The notes under the pieces: generated by a model
Database searches by the model: none
Told to the model about the DNA's origin: nothing
What the model saw: only the letters and a program-made list of their open reading frames with translations
Part shown: piece by piece, positions 23,989 through 36,766 of the stretch
How positions within the stretch are numbered: position 1 is the first letter of the stretch
Layout: each line of letters begins with the position of its first letter
Translations under genes and position numbers: made by a program
Assembly (NCBI GenBank): GCA_027919835.1
Contig: JANVFP010000017.1
Location: 806,001-870,000, forward strand
Origin: Lentinula raphanica
Taxonomy: Eukaryota > Basidiomycota > Agaricomycetes > Agaricales > Omphalotaceae
Direction: 5' to 3'
Length of the DNA: 64,000 bases

Positions 23989-26900
23989 GAATTGTTTCTC
24001 GGAAAAGATTTCTTCTGGTTGAGTCCACCAAGCAAGATCGGGAGCAAGAACTGGGTGCACTGGGGCTGAGTCCGGCAGTGTTGGATGACTCAGCGAGCCA
24101 CGTGGCTTTCATCTGCCAGCGCTTACTCAAACCTTTGACGCTCTTCAGTACCATCACACAGTACAAGCTCAAATGTCTATTGCTGTCTATTGCAGCACAC
24201 GTATGCCAGTCAAAGGCCGACAGAACTCGTCCAGCGTGATTATCTCTCTCACTCCTTGTCTCATCGTTCTAGAATCGCTTTGCCCAGGACATTTGCACGT
24301 CACAACTTATTACCACCTCTTAGAATTTGCTCTCAATCTACTCGGGCCCAGACACTTCTTTGGGCGTAAAATCTCTCTCCTGAGAACCTCTGGCATCTCA
24401 ACTTCTTTTCCATGAATTCCATGAATGGGGCCAGTATTGCACAAACGCGCGTCTCTGGATGTTCTGATCCCGGGTATAGAACCACAGGAACAGCCTAACT
24501 CCGCTCCTACTTGATCTTGGGCAGATCTCAACGATGTTCTGTACCCATTGCCAGAAACTTGTGAAGACAAATTCACCTGAATGCGAACTGTCTCCTCATC
24601 TCTCTTCTCATAATCACCGATGCCGCTTTGGGGAGCAGAAATTCACGCTACTAAACGTACTTCCCCAAAATCAGTATCTATATGCCTCTGCTTGGGCCAG
24701 GCAGAAAATCCCTTCGAAATACCTTTTGGGAAATGCAGCCACGATGAAGCAGGTGAGAAAACTCATATGCTAGCTTTCACAAACTATGCTGCAGGAACGC
24801 TAACACGCTATGTAGGTAACAACTCTTCTTCCTGGATACTCCAAAGTCCAACATTCGGCCTTTCCGATCCCTTTCTTGTCGTCAAATCCTCCCGCCTCCG
24901 GAATCTACATATCTCAATAACGAGATATTTACCGAACGGCGCTCGTGGTTTACATAGATGATAGTACGTATCGCTCAGGAGCTCAACCCTTTATTTATTA
25001 TTGTAATTATCATTTTTGTGATCCTCAACCGGAGCCGTTTATTTCACTGACTGTATACATAGTGATAATTACCTCGCTCATGATCTGTAGTTAGTCGTAT
25101 GTGCAACGTTGCATGACCGTCAAACTGACTGAGTCACTGCACAATCCGTCGTCGGAATAATGACCGAAGGTTTGCTTTTTTTTCTTCTCGAAGGTAATGT
25201 ATAGTCCACACTGCAAAGCGAATAGCTCTCATCGTTTTTCATTCGATACGTTCCCGGTACATGCGTTCCGTGGTGATACTATCACCTTCTATCCGTCACG
25301 AAGGAGGGTACATAGCCTGCCCGAACCGTATAGTGTGGGTCAGTGCTGCCATGTTGGTTCCGATAAGCCCGTTGATCGAGACATCCTTCTTCTTCCAGGA
25401 CAGCCTTCAACATGAGCTCTGTTTGCGATGGACATATGTACTACGAAATGGAGGTCTGACATAGAGATGACTTGGCGAAAAGATGGCAACTCGCGTGAGA
25501 TGAAGCTCACTCCAGCCCGACTATTCGCCCCATGTTTCCGTTCTTAGCTCAGAGAACAACTCCTCAACATGCGCTGCTACCCCCCGAACCCGCTCACGAA
25601 GTAGCATCACAGTTGGTCATGATAATGGAGCATGATTCATTTGCGGTAGATGACTTCATCAAAACTCTCCGAATTCCAGAAGTTGCTACCCCGATCTACA
25701 GCATACATGCATTGATGCCTCTCCCTAGCTCATCCGACCTATTTCGAATTGAATCTCGACTTTGGTAATCTCCAAGGTGTCTTCACCAGTTGAGCGACTT
25801 CGAGTTATCGGACGACTATGCATATGTACCGCAAGAAAAAAGAAACTCGGGCAACAGCCGTACTCAGTCTCAGCGAATACGGCGAAGGCGTGTCCGAGTC
25901 ACGACACCGGTAAGTGATTCGTCGACTGGTCCTAGTATTACGGGCTCAGCTTGTCCTTCTCAGAACATGACGTATCACGGCGACTAGATAGTATGAAGGT
26001 GAGTTTTATAACTTCTCTGTACATACACCATTTTGTTTTTATATGTTAGAAATTCTTCAGTTTGATTATTTAAATAATTGCCTGTAGCGGTGCCGTCCTG
26101 TTGATAGCACTTGAAAACCTCCCAATTCTTTCTCCGCAAGGGTGCTGAAAAATTGTCCTAGATGAACGCAATACGATTCCACATATTCAAAGGTTTCAGC
26201 TGTTCTCCAACCTTCCGCAGCATGGCTGCCATGATGGATCCTCTGAAATCGCGAGTCACGTAGTAAATTGGAGTCATATACTACTGAACACAAACAGGTC
26301 CACTTCTGCGTGTGTAAGGCGCGAACCTCTACTCATTTCGGCTTTACAGGTCCTCTCCTCGGGAGCATCATAAGTTGACATCGTGGCTCGTCGGGATTGA
26401 ACAAACTCGCCAACGGCCGTTTATTCTGAAAACATCGGGAGTGTCCCCTTGAGTCCGACATGTTTCAGACATTTTCTACTGTTCATTCACGTAAGTTGCA
26501 AGACCATATGCCCATCTTCTTATATGCCTCACAGTGCTCTTACAAGTCGGTGCCCCGAATGGATCGAGAACGCACTGCACTCGGACTAGGTTGGACTCTG
26601 GTAGACTCTGGTGCACTCAAACTTCAAGTCGATACCACTGGACCCTGAGGGCCCTCAGTCTTTCTTGTTGTAGTCAGTGGTAAGTTCGTGTATCTCATGA
26701 ATGAATTACTTCGCACCCAACACGCGTCGTTCAGGTATTTCAGATTATCAGAAAACAGAAAGAGTCTGGTTCTTTCTAGTCCAGGAGGCCACCTCAATTC
26801 GCGGTATACCTACCTCAGATTCAGAAGCAATCAACGACGAGAGATCTTGATGTAAGATCTACACTTCTTCTTTCTGACATCTGGGTATTGAATCCCTGTT

Positions 26901-28156
26901 GAACTCGTCGCATGCGTGTGGATCACAATTTCGGGAGCCCTCGTCCACATTTTCTCATTTTCAGCCCGCTTTCGATGACGGATCAAGAAATATGACTCTG
27001 CCGTATGTGCCATTCATTGTGGGTCAGTAGACGGACATGACACTGCACACACGCAACATACAAATCTGGACAGGTGTAGTAAGCTGGGAATGTAGGTAGT
27101 GGTACTTCAACGGAGGAGCACCCGGAAGCTCGAATGTCCGGAGCGCCTCAACAACCCCGGTTGTTCATCGCATGAACTTTTGAATGGGAGGAGTGAAGCA
27201 AGGGCACCGGAGTTTCCTTTGCTCGTTCTCCATCATTGACGGTTGCTCAATTGGGAAATATAGCAGAGTCTTGGATTCGTGACGTATAGCCTACTGTGCT
27301 CTTCGTCCAGAGTTTTTCCGTGCGTCATCGCTCAAATATGGGCGCAGGTGTTTCATGCAGTTGTGTGATGGACTGATCATACAAGGGACATTCAACCTGA
27401 GGCGTGAGTCCACACATCATATGGAGTGGGATCTTCTCGAGGCCAGAATCAAGGCGAAAACATGGTTCCATATGTGTTCTGTGAGTTGAACAGACTACTA
27501 CGTGAGACAAGTTATATCAAGTTGAGATCGAAGTGTTTTGAAATATTGTCGATTATCATAAAGGTACACTTTCTCTCAAAGAACGTTAGAAATTCTATCA
27601 ATGAAGGTTAAAGACCACACGAGTCACTGAACAAACTCAAAGTGAATGAGAAAAACATCGCAAGAAAAGATGCAGAAGCCCTCAACGAGCCTTCCTTGAG
27701 TCGGTCACTACTCGGAGATGCAAGCGTTCTTATAACTCACTATCATTCCCAGCATGCTTTGGAAGATTGAACGCGGAGATTCAAGCATAAGTTGAGTGAG
27801 TCCGAGGACGAGAGCAAAAACGAATAAATAATATGCCAAAGAAAAGTGTCTGAAGGAAAGTACATCTTGTAGAAATACGAGGATGGTAATGATACTTTTT
27901 TTGAAGTAGTATGTACGAATCTGTCAAATGCCCGGTCTGTATGAAACACGATGAGATAACGGTGAAAATATCCAACCACCAAAGGCAGCTCCAAAGTCCG
28001 AGTCTACTACTACCCATAGTTCTATAGCAATGTTCAAACGACAATAATGGAAAAGAATGATGCGACGACAGCGGATAAATAGCGATTTCACAAGGGGTTA
28101 TTGCTACAGACAAGAGATAGACAGGAAGATGAGCGTCAAACATGAACCAAGGGAGT
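23989..28156. other. Gene-poor stretch, no supported gene
   Basis: No ORF here matches a family that I recognise. Codon-like stretches occur at 24,534-24,770 (starting MFCTHCQKLV, with a C-x2-C pair) and 25,532-25,765. Around 25,790-26,000 there are good splice-like signals: GTAAGT at 25,911, CTTCTCAG near 25,965 and GTGAGT near 25,999. I could not join these into a consistent model, so decayed gene remnants or unrecognised small exons are both possible. Confidence 0.4.
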
Positions 28157-28902
28157 TCATTTGTAGGCAAGGAAGTATGCCGAAAGAGCGGGGAGATCAT
28201 TCGGACTGGCGTCGGTGTATCCTTGTCGCCTCGAACCGTTGAACTTCAACACCACAACGGGACCGCACCAAGCCTTGGAGGCTGAGCCGCAAGTGATGTT
28301 GTAGATGGAACGATTGACAGGAGAGTTACGCTGAAGCGCGGTAGGAGAGTACCAAAGATGAAGAGGGAATCGAAGATTCTCGCCATTCAATCCTTGGGTG
28401 AGGACTATACCCTCCGTGAGACCGTCTGGGAAGAACATTTGGAGGATTGGAATAGGACATATCCCATTAGATGAACGGGGAGTGGGGCGGCAGTGTACCT
28501 GAGTGGTGGTCCATCGATCTGCAGAAGTGTGTGTGTGAGGAAAGGTCTGGAACGGTGCGAAATGAGAATGTCCCTCGATACGTACCAGCTTCAGGCGCGA
28601 AGAGAATCGCGGTGACAGTGATATATTGCGGTTCAGCTGGTGGTGGCGTCGCAATCATGTTTGAATTGTAGGCCGGGGTTGCATTGTGAGACGCTGGAAT
28701 ACAGTCACGACGATGACGAGACCAGTCCTATACAGTATGAGTTGTTAGAATACCAACGATAGTTCATCCAGTAAGTACTTATACGAACCTGCTGGAGGTG
28801 CTCTGGACAACAGTACCAGGTATTCTGACAGCGACTGCACCACATCGCACAGGGGCTTCCACATAACGTGCAAGCTTGGTTGAGTGTGGTCGGAACTTGC
28901 AT
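28157..28902 (-). CDS. MYND zinc-finger protein
   Basis: A 205-residue protein in three exons (28,789-28,902; 28,586-28,727; 28,157-28,518; introns 61 and 67 bases). Residues 11-47 form a MYND finger, usually a protein-protein interaction module: C11-x2-C14, C22-x2-C25, Y30-C31, then H35 where most MYND fingers have Cys, then H43 and C47. The finger spans the first intron, which supports the splice. The C-terminal 150 residues hold no domain that I recognise; they contain FFPDG and an LWYSP-like segment. It is divergently transcribed from the Y14 gene with a 653-base gap. A partner or role cannot be inferred. Confidence 0.8.
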
Positions 28903-29555
28903 TTTTGTTAAAGGTGGGTCTGAAAGAGAGACTGCAGAAACGACAGCGGGGGGTAGTGAGGATGAGCATCATTGTGGGTGGTATTTAAGTAAAAAAAAGT
29001 GAAAAAAACGGCCTTAGCCGTTTGGTCAACACGGTTCGCGAGATCAAGATCGAGTGAGATGTAAGCATCAGGCACTATGGCATTTTGGTGCTATGTTCAA
29101 TCTTCCATCAGTTCACCGCGTCTTGAATTTTTTCGCGTTTGTTTTGCGTGAAACGCTGATGATTGTATTGAATAATAAGAAGGACCTGATAGCACATGTA
29201 CAAATTCGTATATGGTATCTTGAGAAGAAAGAAAGATTCGAGAATGGTTGAGACACCTGAAGCTTCGAAGAAAGCAAGAATCTGGAAGAACAAACACCAT
29301 TGAATGTAACAAAGCATCATTGGAAACCACGAACCTGGAGATCGACAGAGATATCTTTGTTACATGTACAGCATTCCAACGGAGGAAAAACATCTGAAAG
29401 GCTCTCTATTGCGCACGCGATGGGTGATACTTATTGAAAGGACCCCGATCACCGCCATATAAAGAGAGGTTTTAATCCTCCGGAATAGGGCCGGTGGCCC
29501 ACACCGGTTCCGCTGAGATAGCAGCGTGACGTGTGACACAGCGCGTTCTTTCGAA
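28903..29555. other. Divergent intergenic region, MYND gene / RBM8A
   Basis: The 653 bases separate the start codons of two oppositely oriented genes and presumably contain both promoters. I see no clear TATA box or other element that I can support. Confidence 0.4.
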
Positions 29556-30269
29556 ATGACAACGTCCGACGATGAGATGAATATCGACGAGGGTAAGAAC
29601 TATCTCCTGCGAGACGATATTGCTTTATATGACTGATCAACATCTTAGTCGCTGCTGGCGGAGCTGTCAGAAGAAAAGGACGCGGATTCCAAAGTACAGG
29701 CAAGGCTGCATCCCGATTCAATCACCATTCGCAAATTTGCAACTTTTTTACAGGAGGGAACAACGGGAACTCAGTTGGCGCAGAAATAACGTATGACAGA
29801 GTGGAATCGTCTCATTCCGATACCAGAGCGGCACGATGTGTGTTTTCAGTCTGATAACATACATTCCTACTTCCTAATAACCCTTTTTCAACAAAGCTGT
29901 CGAAGGGTGGATAGTTCTGGTTACGAATGTCCACGAAGAAGCCACAGAGGAGGAAGTGACTGACAAGTTTGCTGAGTTTGGGGAAATCAAAAACCTTCAC
30001 TTGAATCTCGACCGACGTACAGGTTATGTCAAGGTTCGTCCGCACACATATATCATTGCCCCGTCTGTTCATTATCATCAAAGGGATATGCTCTGGTTGA
30101 GTATGAAACCATGACCGAAGCACAAGCAGCCATCGATGGTGCCTCAGGGACCACATTGCTTGAACAAACCATCCAATGTGATTATGCATTCGTACGGCCT
30201 CCACCATCGGGCCCGAAGAAAGGAAGGGGTAACAGAGGGCGAAGCGCGAGTCCAAATCGCCGCAATTGA
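29556..30269 (+). CDS. RBM8A: Exon-junction complex protein Y14/RBM8A
   Basis: Y14 binds Mago nashi to form the exon-junction core heterodimer, deposited on spliced mRNA in the nucleus. Five exons (29,556-29,592; 29,649-29,693; 29,754-29,837; 29,897-30,033; 30,084-30,269) give 162 residues, the usual family length. A basic RRKGRGF segment precedes one RRM starting at [23 protein letters not shown]2 is VLVTNV and RNP1 is KGYALVEY. The C-terminal tail is Arg/Ser-rich, ending SASPNRRN, as in animal Y14. All phases agree. HP1 follows in the same direction 170 bases downstream as a separate gene. Confidence 0.95.
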
Positions 30270-30438
30270 GACAGTAAAGACAGTATTATAACCATTAAAT
30301 CCTTGTTTTTTTCGCGTACTCTTCTGTATCATCGTTTCTGAGCGCCTCGCCTCTCAGCCAATCAAAAATTTGAGGTTGGTTATGTAAGCCTTTGTTTAGC
30401 TAGTCGCAATCGCTCTTTGAAGGTTGGACTTTGCTTTC

Positions 30439-31453
30439 ATGGCTCGCTCTGTCTCAGTCACGTCTGTCAAGGACAACAAAAACGATAAAACCCGCGCTCA
30501 GACCGACGATGGTAAAAGTGTGGATATGAACGGGGATGATGCCGCGAACGATGCAAACGGGGAAGATGAAGAGGAAGAGGAAGAATACGAAATAGAGGAA
30601 ATCCTGAAGCACGAAAAGGGCCGCTTTCCTGAAGTACAGAGTCTTTCGTTTGAATTCAGCAATTAGGACGCGTCTTAATTCAGATTCTGCATGTTTAGGG
30701 GAGACTTGGTTACTTCGTGAAGTGGAAGAACTATGGACCAGAAGACAACAGTTGGGTTGACGAATTGGATGCTAGGTCAGTTTCTCGCTTTGAAGACGAG
30801 GAAAATTTTCTGAATAATGCATTTTTTGACTGTCTCTTAGCAATGCACAGGAACTGATCGATAATTACTGGGGAAAGAAGAATGCTCAAACTTCAGCGCG
30901 CAAGGGTCGTAAATCTATTGCTGCTGAAAGCCCGGAGCCGTCCAAAAAACGTCGTAAATCGCTCAAAGAAGATATTGAACAAGACGAGGAGGATCAGAGT
31001 TCCAAGAAGAAAAGGGCCACCAGGAAAAAATCAGAGACATTCGAGTCCGAGCCAGAGCCAGAGGAAGAGGAAGAGAATAGTTCAGTGGCCAACGAGAGTT
31101 TCATGCAGCGGTATATGAGCAAGCCGAGCTGGGAGACGCTGATCTCCCGAGTTGACACAGTTGAAAAGCCAAACGACTCCGACGAACTCATCGTGTATTT
31201 CCGACTGTGAGTTCTAGCTATTGTCACTTTGTTACTTTTCTACTCACAATATTATCTCCAGTAAGAAGGACGATCGACGCGTTCGTTTACCGGCCAAACT
31301 CTGCAATCAGAAATTTCCTCAACTGGTAAGAGACCGAACTATGTTTCTCTCCAGTAACAAACTGATACTCGTATGTAGATGCTTGGCTTCTACGAGGCTA
31401 ATCTAAAATGGAAAGAAACTGAGATGGATATCGACAGCGAACCACTCTCATGA
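30439..31453 (+). CDS. HP1-type chromodomain/chromoshadow protein
   Basis: The family binds H3K9-methylated nucleosomes and builds heterochromatin. Five exons (30,439-30,633; 30,699-30,775; 30,841-31,206; 31,262-31,325; 31,379-31,453) give 258 residues. An acidic N-terminal stretch leads into the chromodomain, EYEIEEILKHEKGR, then GYFVKWKNYGPEDNSW, at about residues 49-90; the aromatic-cage positions (Tyr, Trp, Tyr/Trp) are present. A Lys/Arg/Ser/Glu-rich hinge follows. The last 75 residues, with SWETLISRVDTVE and FYEANLKWKE, match a chromoshadow domain used for dimerisation. It is equivalent to S. pombe Swi6/Chp2; which orthologue it is cannot be told from sequence alone. The start ATG at 30,439 has no in-frame rival. 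Confidence 0.92.
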
Positions 31454-33498
31454 TTTCGAACTCAGACGCTTCACCTTTGACTGTAAAGGTTTTGCCAGAT
31501 ATTCAGTTCATCTTGTCTCTGTAATCTCTCAAGTATCCTAAGTTTCGCGTATCTATAACCTTCTACGTCACTGTGACTCTTTGCACTGATGCAAGCTTCA
31601 TGATTTGCCTTTTCTTCTGCTATGTTCTTCCTTGTGACACTCGCCTTCACCCTAAAACTCTGTCTTTTGATACATTTCTCGACTGACTCCGGTTCTTAGT
31701 CTGGGATAACTTCTGATCTGATTTTCTCTGCGCGCGTTGTGGCGCAAAACAACGGTTTGAGGGGCTTTCCTCGAGTTCAAGTTGCACTCACTCTCTAATT
31801 TGGGGGTCCATATCTTTTTTCTTTCCAGAATGAATGATGATGAAGTTTTCGCTGTTTTTTCCATATCCATGTGCTCTTACTGCGATACTTGATGCTGAAT
31901 CGGACTAGATCGGACTTGCAGTGCATGCCCTTGCATGCCTCGTATTACAAGTACTGAAGAGTGCGGCTTTAAGTGTAAACTAATGCACATTCATAACTAC
32001 TACGCATCGAGTCCACCTTCCAAGATGGGACATTCTATTACATGCAAAACGTCTCTCGAGTCTCGATAGACTTGCAAGTATCTATCTGCGGGATATTGTT
32101 GAAAACTTCCATGCATGAGAACCTACTTATCTGGCGGCCTATGTAATCTCATTTCATACGTGTCCAGTGTTTTCAAACCCCGGCTTCCTCGTTGAACTCG
32201 TTCGCCCAACTACTCCCGACGGGGCCTAGCTAGCCAAATGGCACAAATAGATCATTGTGTAGATCCGTTGTCCCCGAGCGCTGATGTATATGGGGAGTGT
32301 GGGATGAAGTCTGAAGACTTTTCCGTCAAATTTCAACGTCCGCTGCACCTCAGAATTGTGGAGAACTTGGGTCAAGTTCAAGCTTGAGCTTGGGGCTTAC
32401 CATGTCTTCCATGTAACTGGAGCTCGTAGGACGTATAGAAAATCGGTCAGGAATCCTGTAACGTTACAACCTGAAACGCCGGATGAATTTTTCCTCGTAG
32501 AATGTATTTCGAGGTTCCCCTCGAAAGCATCCGTCGCTATGAGAGGGCTACTTGAGGTTAATTCGCTATCCCGGCATTGATGGTCCATGAAAGCTATGCT
32601 ATGAGATGCTATGCAGACTCAGTACAATTCACATCGCTCGCTGCTGCGTTGGAGACCGCCAAAGTCTCTTCTGGGAACCTGGAATTGGGAACCGAGGGTT
32701 TTCGAGGTCCCTCCATCCTATCTGCGACCTGGATCGACAATTCTACGGATTTTGAGAATAATCAGTGGTGATTGTGCAGATCACTCGCGCTTCATGAGTG
32801 AGAAATGCATAGTACACTATAGAGTACATCGTTGCAACGGCGGATCGTTTGACTGATGCACGTTGACTAGCATGTACATTATGCATATGCCCATCTATGA
32901 AGGTTCACTTGAACGATGACTGTGTACGTGCCCAAAGCAGATCTGGGATAATGCATGCCAAACGCATTGGGAGCTATTGTGTGAGTGACTGGTTTGATTG
33001 ATGCACACCCCGAATTCCACTGAACTGGATATGTCATCAGCTCCGGGCCTAAGTTACAGTAAAGCAGGTCACCGTTTGAGCATGAGGCTGTGGCTCGAGC
33101 TGGGTTAACAAGGGTCAGTGCTGGTCAATGGAAGTCGGGAGTTGAAAATATTTACTTGGCACACGGGGAGTCGTCATTCATGGATAGATTTTGTGACCCC
33201 CTTCTCCTCATTGATGAGCTATGAGATATGACCGGTTGACCAGCTAGAACGCATAAGGTCAAATGAAGTTCATTTTCGAGCAATATGTCTGCACAATCAA
33301 AATTCCTGAAAAAGTTCATGAATCCTGCTTCCATGTATAACACTGTCAGTCTGTCATATAATTCGGTTCGTCCTCCCACAAATGAGTCGTTGAAGTAGAG
33401 TAAATAAGTTAAGAATGATGCGTATTGACAGATAGGATTTCTGTAAAGCTTTACCAGAATGATCAATGTACGCCTGAGGTGCCAGCGCGAGATCCAAA
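31454..33498. other. No gene recognised
   Basis: The region lies between the convergent ends of HP1 and the gene at 33,499. Frames of 60-80 codons near 32,350-32,860 lack domains and splice support. Confidence 0.5.
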
Positions 33499-36188
33499 CT
33501 AAAATTCCTCATGCACAAACTCTTGAGCGATAGACATCGCCTCTTCAACCTGCTCCTTGCTTTTGCCGACAATGACACTCGAGGGGTCAAAACCATCCTG
33601 CTCTTCCCCTACAGGCGACGTCGGCACTGGATCTATGGGTAATATACTGACCTCCTCCTCCTCACTTGTGACAGGGTCAACGGAGGAGTCTGCCACGTCC
33701 TCCTTCTCTGGCGGGGACAGCACGGAATGAATCTGAGTACTGAGTGTCCTGATTCGCGAATCAAACCCAGCCTTCACATCCTCTAGTTCCATTTGAAGCT
33801 TATCGAGCGCTGGGACCAGAGGATCTATGGGCGGCGATGGGTGTGTACCGTTTTGGATCATACGGATCTGTTCGTCGAAGCGTTCGTGTGCTGCGGAAAA
33901 AATTGAACAGTCAGGAGACGGACTCGGAAGCTGTAGAAATGATTTTTCTACATACCTCGAATCAGATCGTGGTATCGTTGCCAGTCCTGATATGTGACGT
34001 CGTCAAGCCATGCCATGGGCATACCCATATCGCCCTGTGCTTTTTGTGCAAAGGTTTTCACTTCCTTGGTCGCGCGATGATACTAGGGACAGATAAGTAT
34101 CAGACAATGGTTAGAAATCGTGGCATACCTCCTGAACCTCAAGTTCGCGGACTTCCAGATACCACCAATGAACTTTCTCTTGTAGTCCATTGATACGCTC
34201 GATGAACCTCTCTTCCACTCGCTGGACTACATTGTACCAGCGTTTCATGCGATCGTCGACATCCACGCCGGAAGAATCTGAGCATAACGTGTAATTTCAG
34301 CTGAGTGGACACCAAGGATAAGATGACTGAACAGACCAGAAACCAATTTTTCTTCCTTCTTCAAATAACTTTCGAGACCCTTCAGCAATTTCTCGCTCTC
34401 TTTCTCGAAACGGTCGAGTATCCCAGCAACGTCCTCGCCACGGATGTGAGTCAATGCATCTTCCAGATCACTGTTGTCCTTCTCTGGATCAGGGAACAGA
34501 GCTCTGACCGCGCCTTTTCGGACACGGACCAGCTCCTTTCTGAACGCTTTCGTCCTACGTTTGATCAGCCCGTCGAGATCGAGATGCCATTTGTCCATCC
34601 GTGCTTCGAGCTCTGCGCGCTTCTTAGCAGTTGCAACTCGACGAGCTTCAGCAGACTCCTCCGGTGTGAGAGCGGTTTCCTCTTGCTGTTCCTCGTCCAC
34701 CGGTGCCTCAGGAGTGTCGTCTTCTTCTGCATCCATGATACCCAGATCAGCAAAGAAGTCATCCAAGTCATCTGTAGAAACGGGAAGATCTGGTTCAGAT
34801 AATACGGCCTCGAAGATGTCGGACTCAGGCTCTTGATCATCGTCTATCTGAATTTCGGGCTCAATGTCCAAGGCTTCGGGTATAGACGTTTGAGTTGGGG
34901 AGGAATCAGCGGCCGGAACGGAGCTAGAGCTGTAGGAGATATCATACTCTTCGGACTTTGTCGATGCAGAAGGAGAGGGAATATCACTGTTCTCCGTCAC
35001 AGAGGCACTTGACGTCAAAGTTGCCTCCTCGGAGCTAGAAGTTTCTTCCGGGAGGGATGACTCGTCTAGGCTCAAGGCCACTTCAGACGGTTCGGTGACA
35101 ATTGACACAGTGCTCGATGTAGTAGCAGATAACACATGAGAGCTACTAGACTGAAATGTTTCCGACTCGACCTCAGCCGCGGAGGTGGCCTGCGTTTCTG
35201 GAACAGTAGTCGAGGCAAGAAAAGAAGTGCCAGCGAAAGCCGTGGAGCTAGCCGTGGTTCTTGTAGATCCACTCAGCTCGATAACTTTCTCCCATATTCT
35301 GATAACGTGAGGATCTACGAATTGCCTCCTTGTCTTTGCACCTTCTTCCAGCGTCCATTTGCAAGCCCTCGTGCCCAGTTCTACGGCCTCCATGACATAA
35401 GGGCTCGCAATTTCCCAGACCCGATCGACAAAAGGTCGCGCACGAACAAACACAGCGTGTACACGAGGAGAAACATCCATATACAGCTGATGTGTTGCCC
35501 AGAAAGCCCTGTTGGTATATAGATGTGCTTTCAGCACGAACGGGCCAAGATATGGATCTAAGACGCGCGAACGGAAGATTTGGACACGAGGATGAACATA
35601 TTGGAGGTAGAGAGGATCTAGGTGTTTCTGGTACATTGGCTGAATAAAATTGGTGTATAGCGGTCTGACTAGCCTCACATAGATGTGTAGTGCCGTTACT
35701 CGTGCGATTTTCGTGGTTTTAATGATATAGGGCTGCACAGCGGTTTGAGTACGAACAGCGATGGGGGTAACGACGCGTTCGATTTCGTGGAATTTGTCGG
35801 CAGCCGGCGCAACGTATGGATGTGCAAGAGCCCATTGCACAGGAGGCAACACGTATGGATCCAATATGTGTGTTCGATACTGTGAGAGAGAGCGACAGAC
35901 TGGGTTGGAAAGGTGATCATCTGAAGGACATGACCATAGAGCATAGGTCGTAAATAATGCAAGCATGATGACCATCAGTCTATCAACCATCGACGAAGAC
36001 TTCTTTGTTGTGGGTTTCGACGATCTTGTGGGCTTTTTCTGTTTCGGTTTTTTCTGAGGAGATGGACCAGCCGTCGGAATGGGGTTGATATTAGAGGTGG
36101 CTTTCGCGCGAGGGAGTGGCTGGGTCGAGTTTGTCCTGGAGCCCATGTTTGGAGCAGCAGGGAAGTTCTGTTTCTTGTTTACCACCAT
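33499..36188 (-). CDS. Membrane-anchored protein of unknown function
   Basis: Four exons (34,337-36,188; 34,129-34,277; 33,956-34,082; 33,499-33,890) give 839 residues with closed phases. A basic Pro/Ser/Lys-rich N-terminus of about 65 residues is followed by one hydrophobic segment (LMVIMLALFTTYALW, about 70-85). Residues about 90-290 consist of short, repeated Tyr/Pro/His-rich helical segments with words such as LDPYV, AHPYV, SPYV and DPYLGPF. Next comes a Ser/Thr/Glu-rich acidic region, then charged helices likely to be coiled coil (residues about 520-720) and an acidic tail. I recognise no named domain. The repeated amphipathic pattern recalls lipid-surface or apolipoprotein-like helices, which is only a guess. 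The 59-base first intron was placed at the GTCTGT donor because it alone restores the downstream frame. Confidence 0.82.
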
Positions 36189-36652
36189 TGTCTAGTATAG
36201 CCTAGTATAGCACATGAAGGACGAAAGGAAAGAGAGTTGAACAACTGAACTGACGTGGTGATGACATTGATCACTGATATTCTTTGCCACGTGCCAATCT
36301 ATTGGGCGGCAACGGCGCACACGACGCTCTCTACTCTCTTTCTTCCACTGAACAGTACCTGGCTTCACATTTGGCCCCAGGTTTATTCAAGAAGATTTCA
36401 TGACCCCAGGTGCAAGATCTCATACTCGTTGAAGGTTACATAAAGGGGTTGCTACAGGTCAAGCCGCCTCTGATGCAACTGGACTTCAAAGTTCAATGAG
36501 CAAACCCATTGGTATCGAAATGCTGACGCTACTTGTTTCTTATCTAACTTCGTTGACGATCACAGAAAAATTATGTCCTATGTATCATGCCTAATGCCCA
36601 TTTTCGCCCGCGTAGGTCCTAGTGGGTCCGCAAATAGGGTCGTTTTGATGCG
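36189..36652. other. Intergenic, nothing recognised
   Basis: This is the upstream flank of the minus-strand gene ending at 36,188 and should hold its promoter; no element could be assigned. Confidence 0.4.
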
Positions 36653-36766
36653 GCTGAGATTCCCTCCGCTCCTGCGGGAAAAGGGGTGGCGGTGCACCCT
36701 TCCCGTATACGTAGTTCCTCTTTCGCTGTAGGACTTCGTTTGAAGCCCCCCGGAGCTCCTCTCAGC
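36653..36766. ncRNA. Candidate GC-rich structured element
   Basis: The segment is far richer in GC than its flanks and folds by eye into a closed multibranch shape. An outer stem pairs GCTGAGA (36,653-36,659) with TCTCAGC (36,760-36,766). An inner hairpin pairs CGGGA with TCCCG and GGGTG with CACCC between 36,675 and 36,705. A small hairpin CTTC-GTTT-GAAG sits at 36,734-36,745. It resembles none of U1-U6, RNase P, SRP, 5S or a TPP riboswitch that I could recognise. It may be an RNA gene, a SINE-like repeat or chance. Strand is undetermined. Confidence 0.3.
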
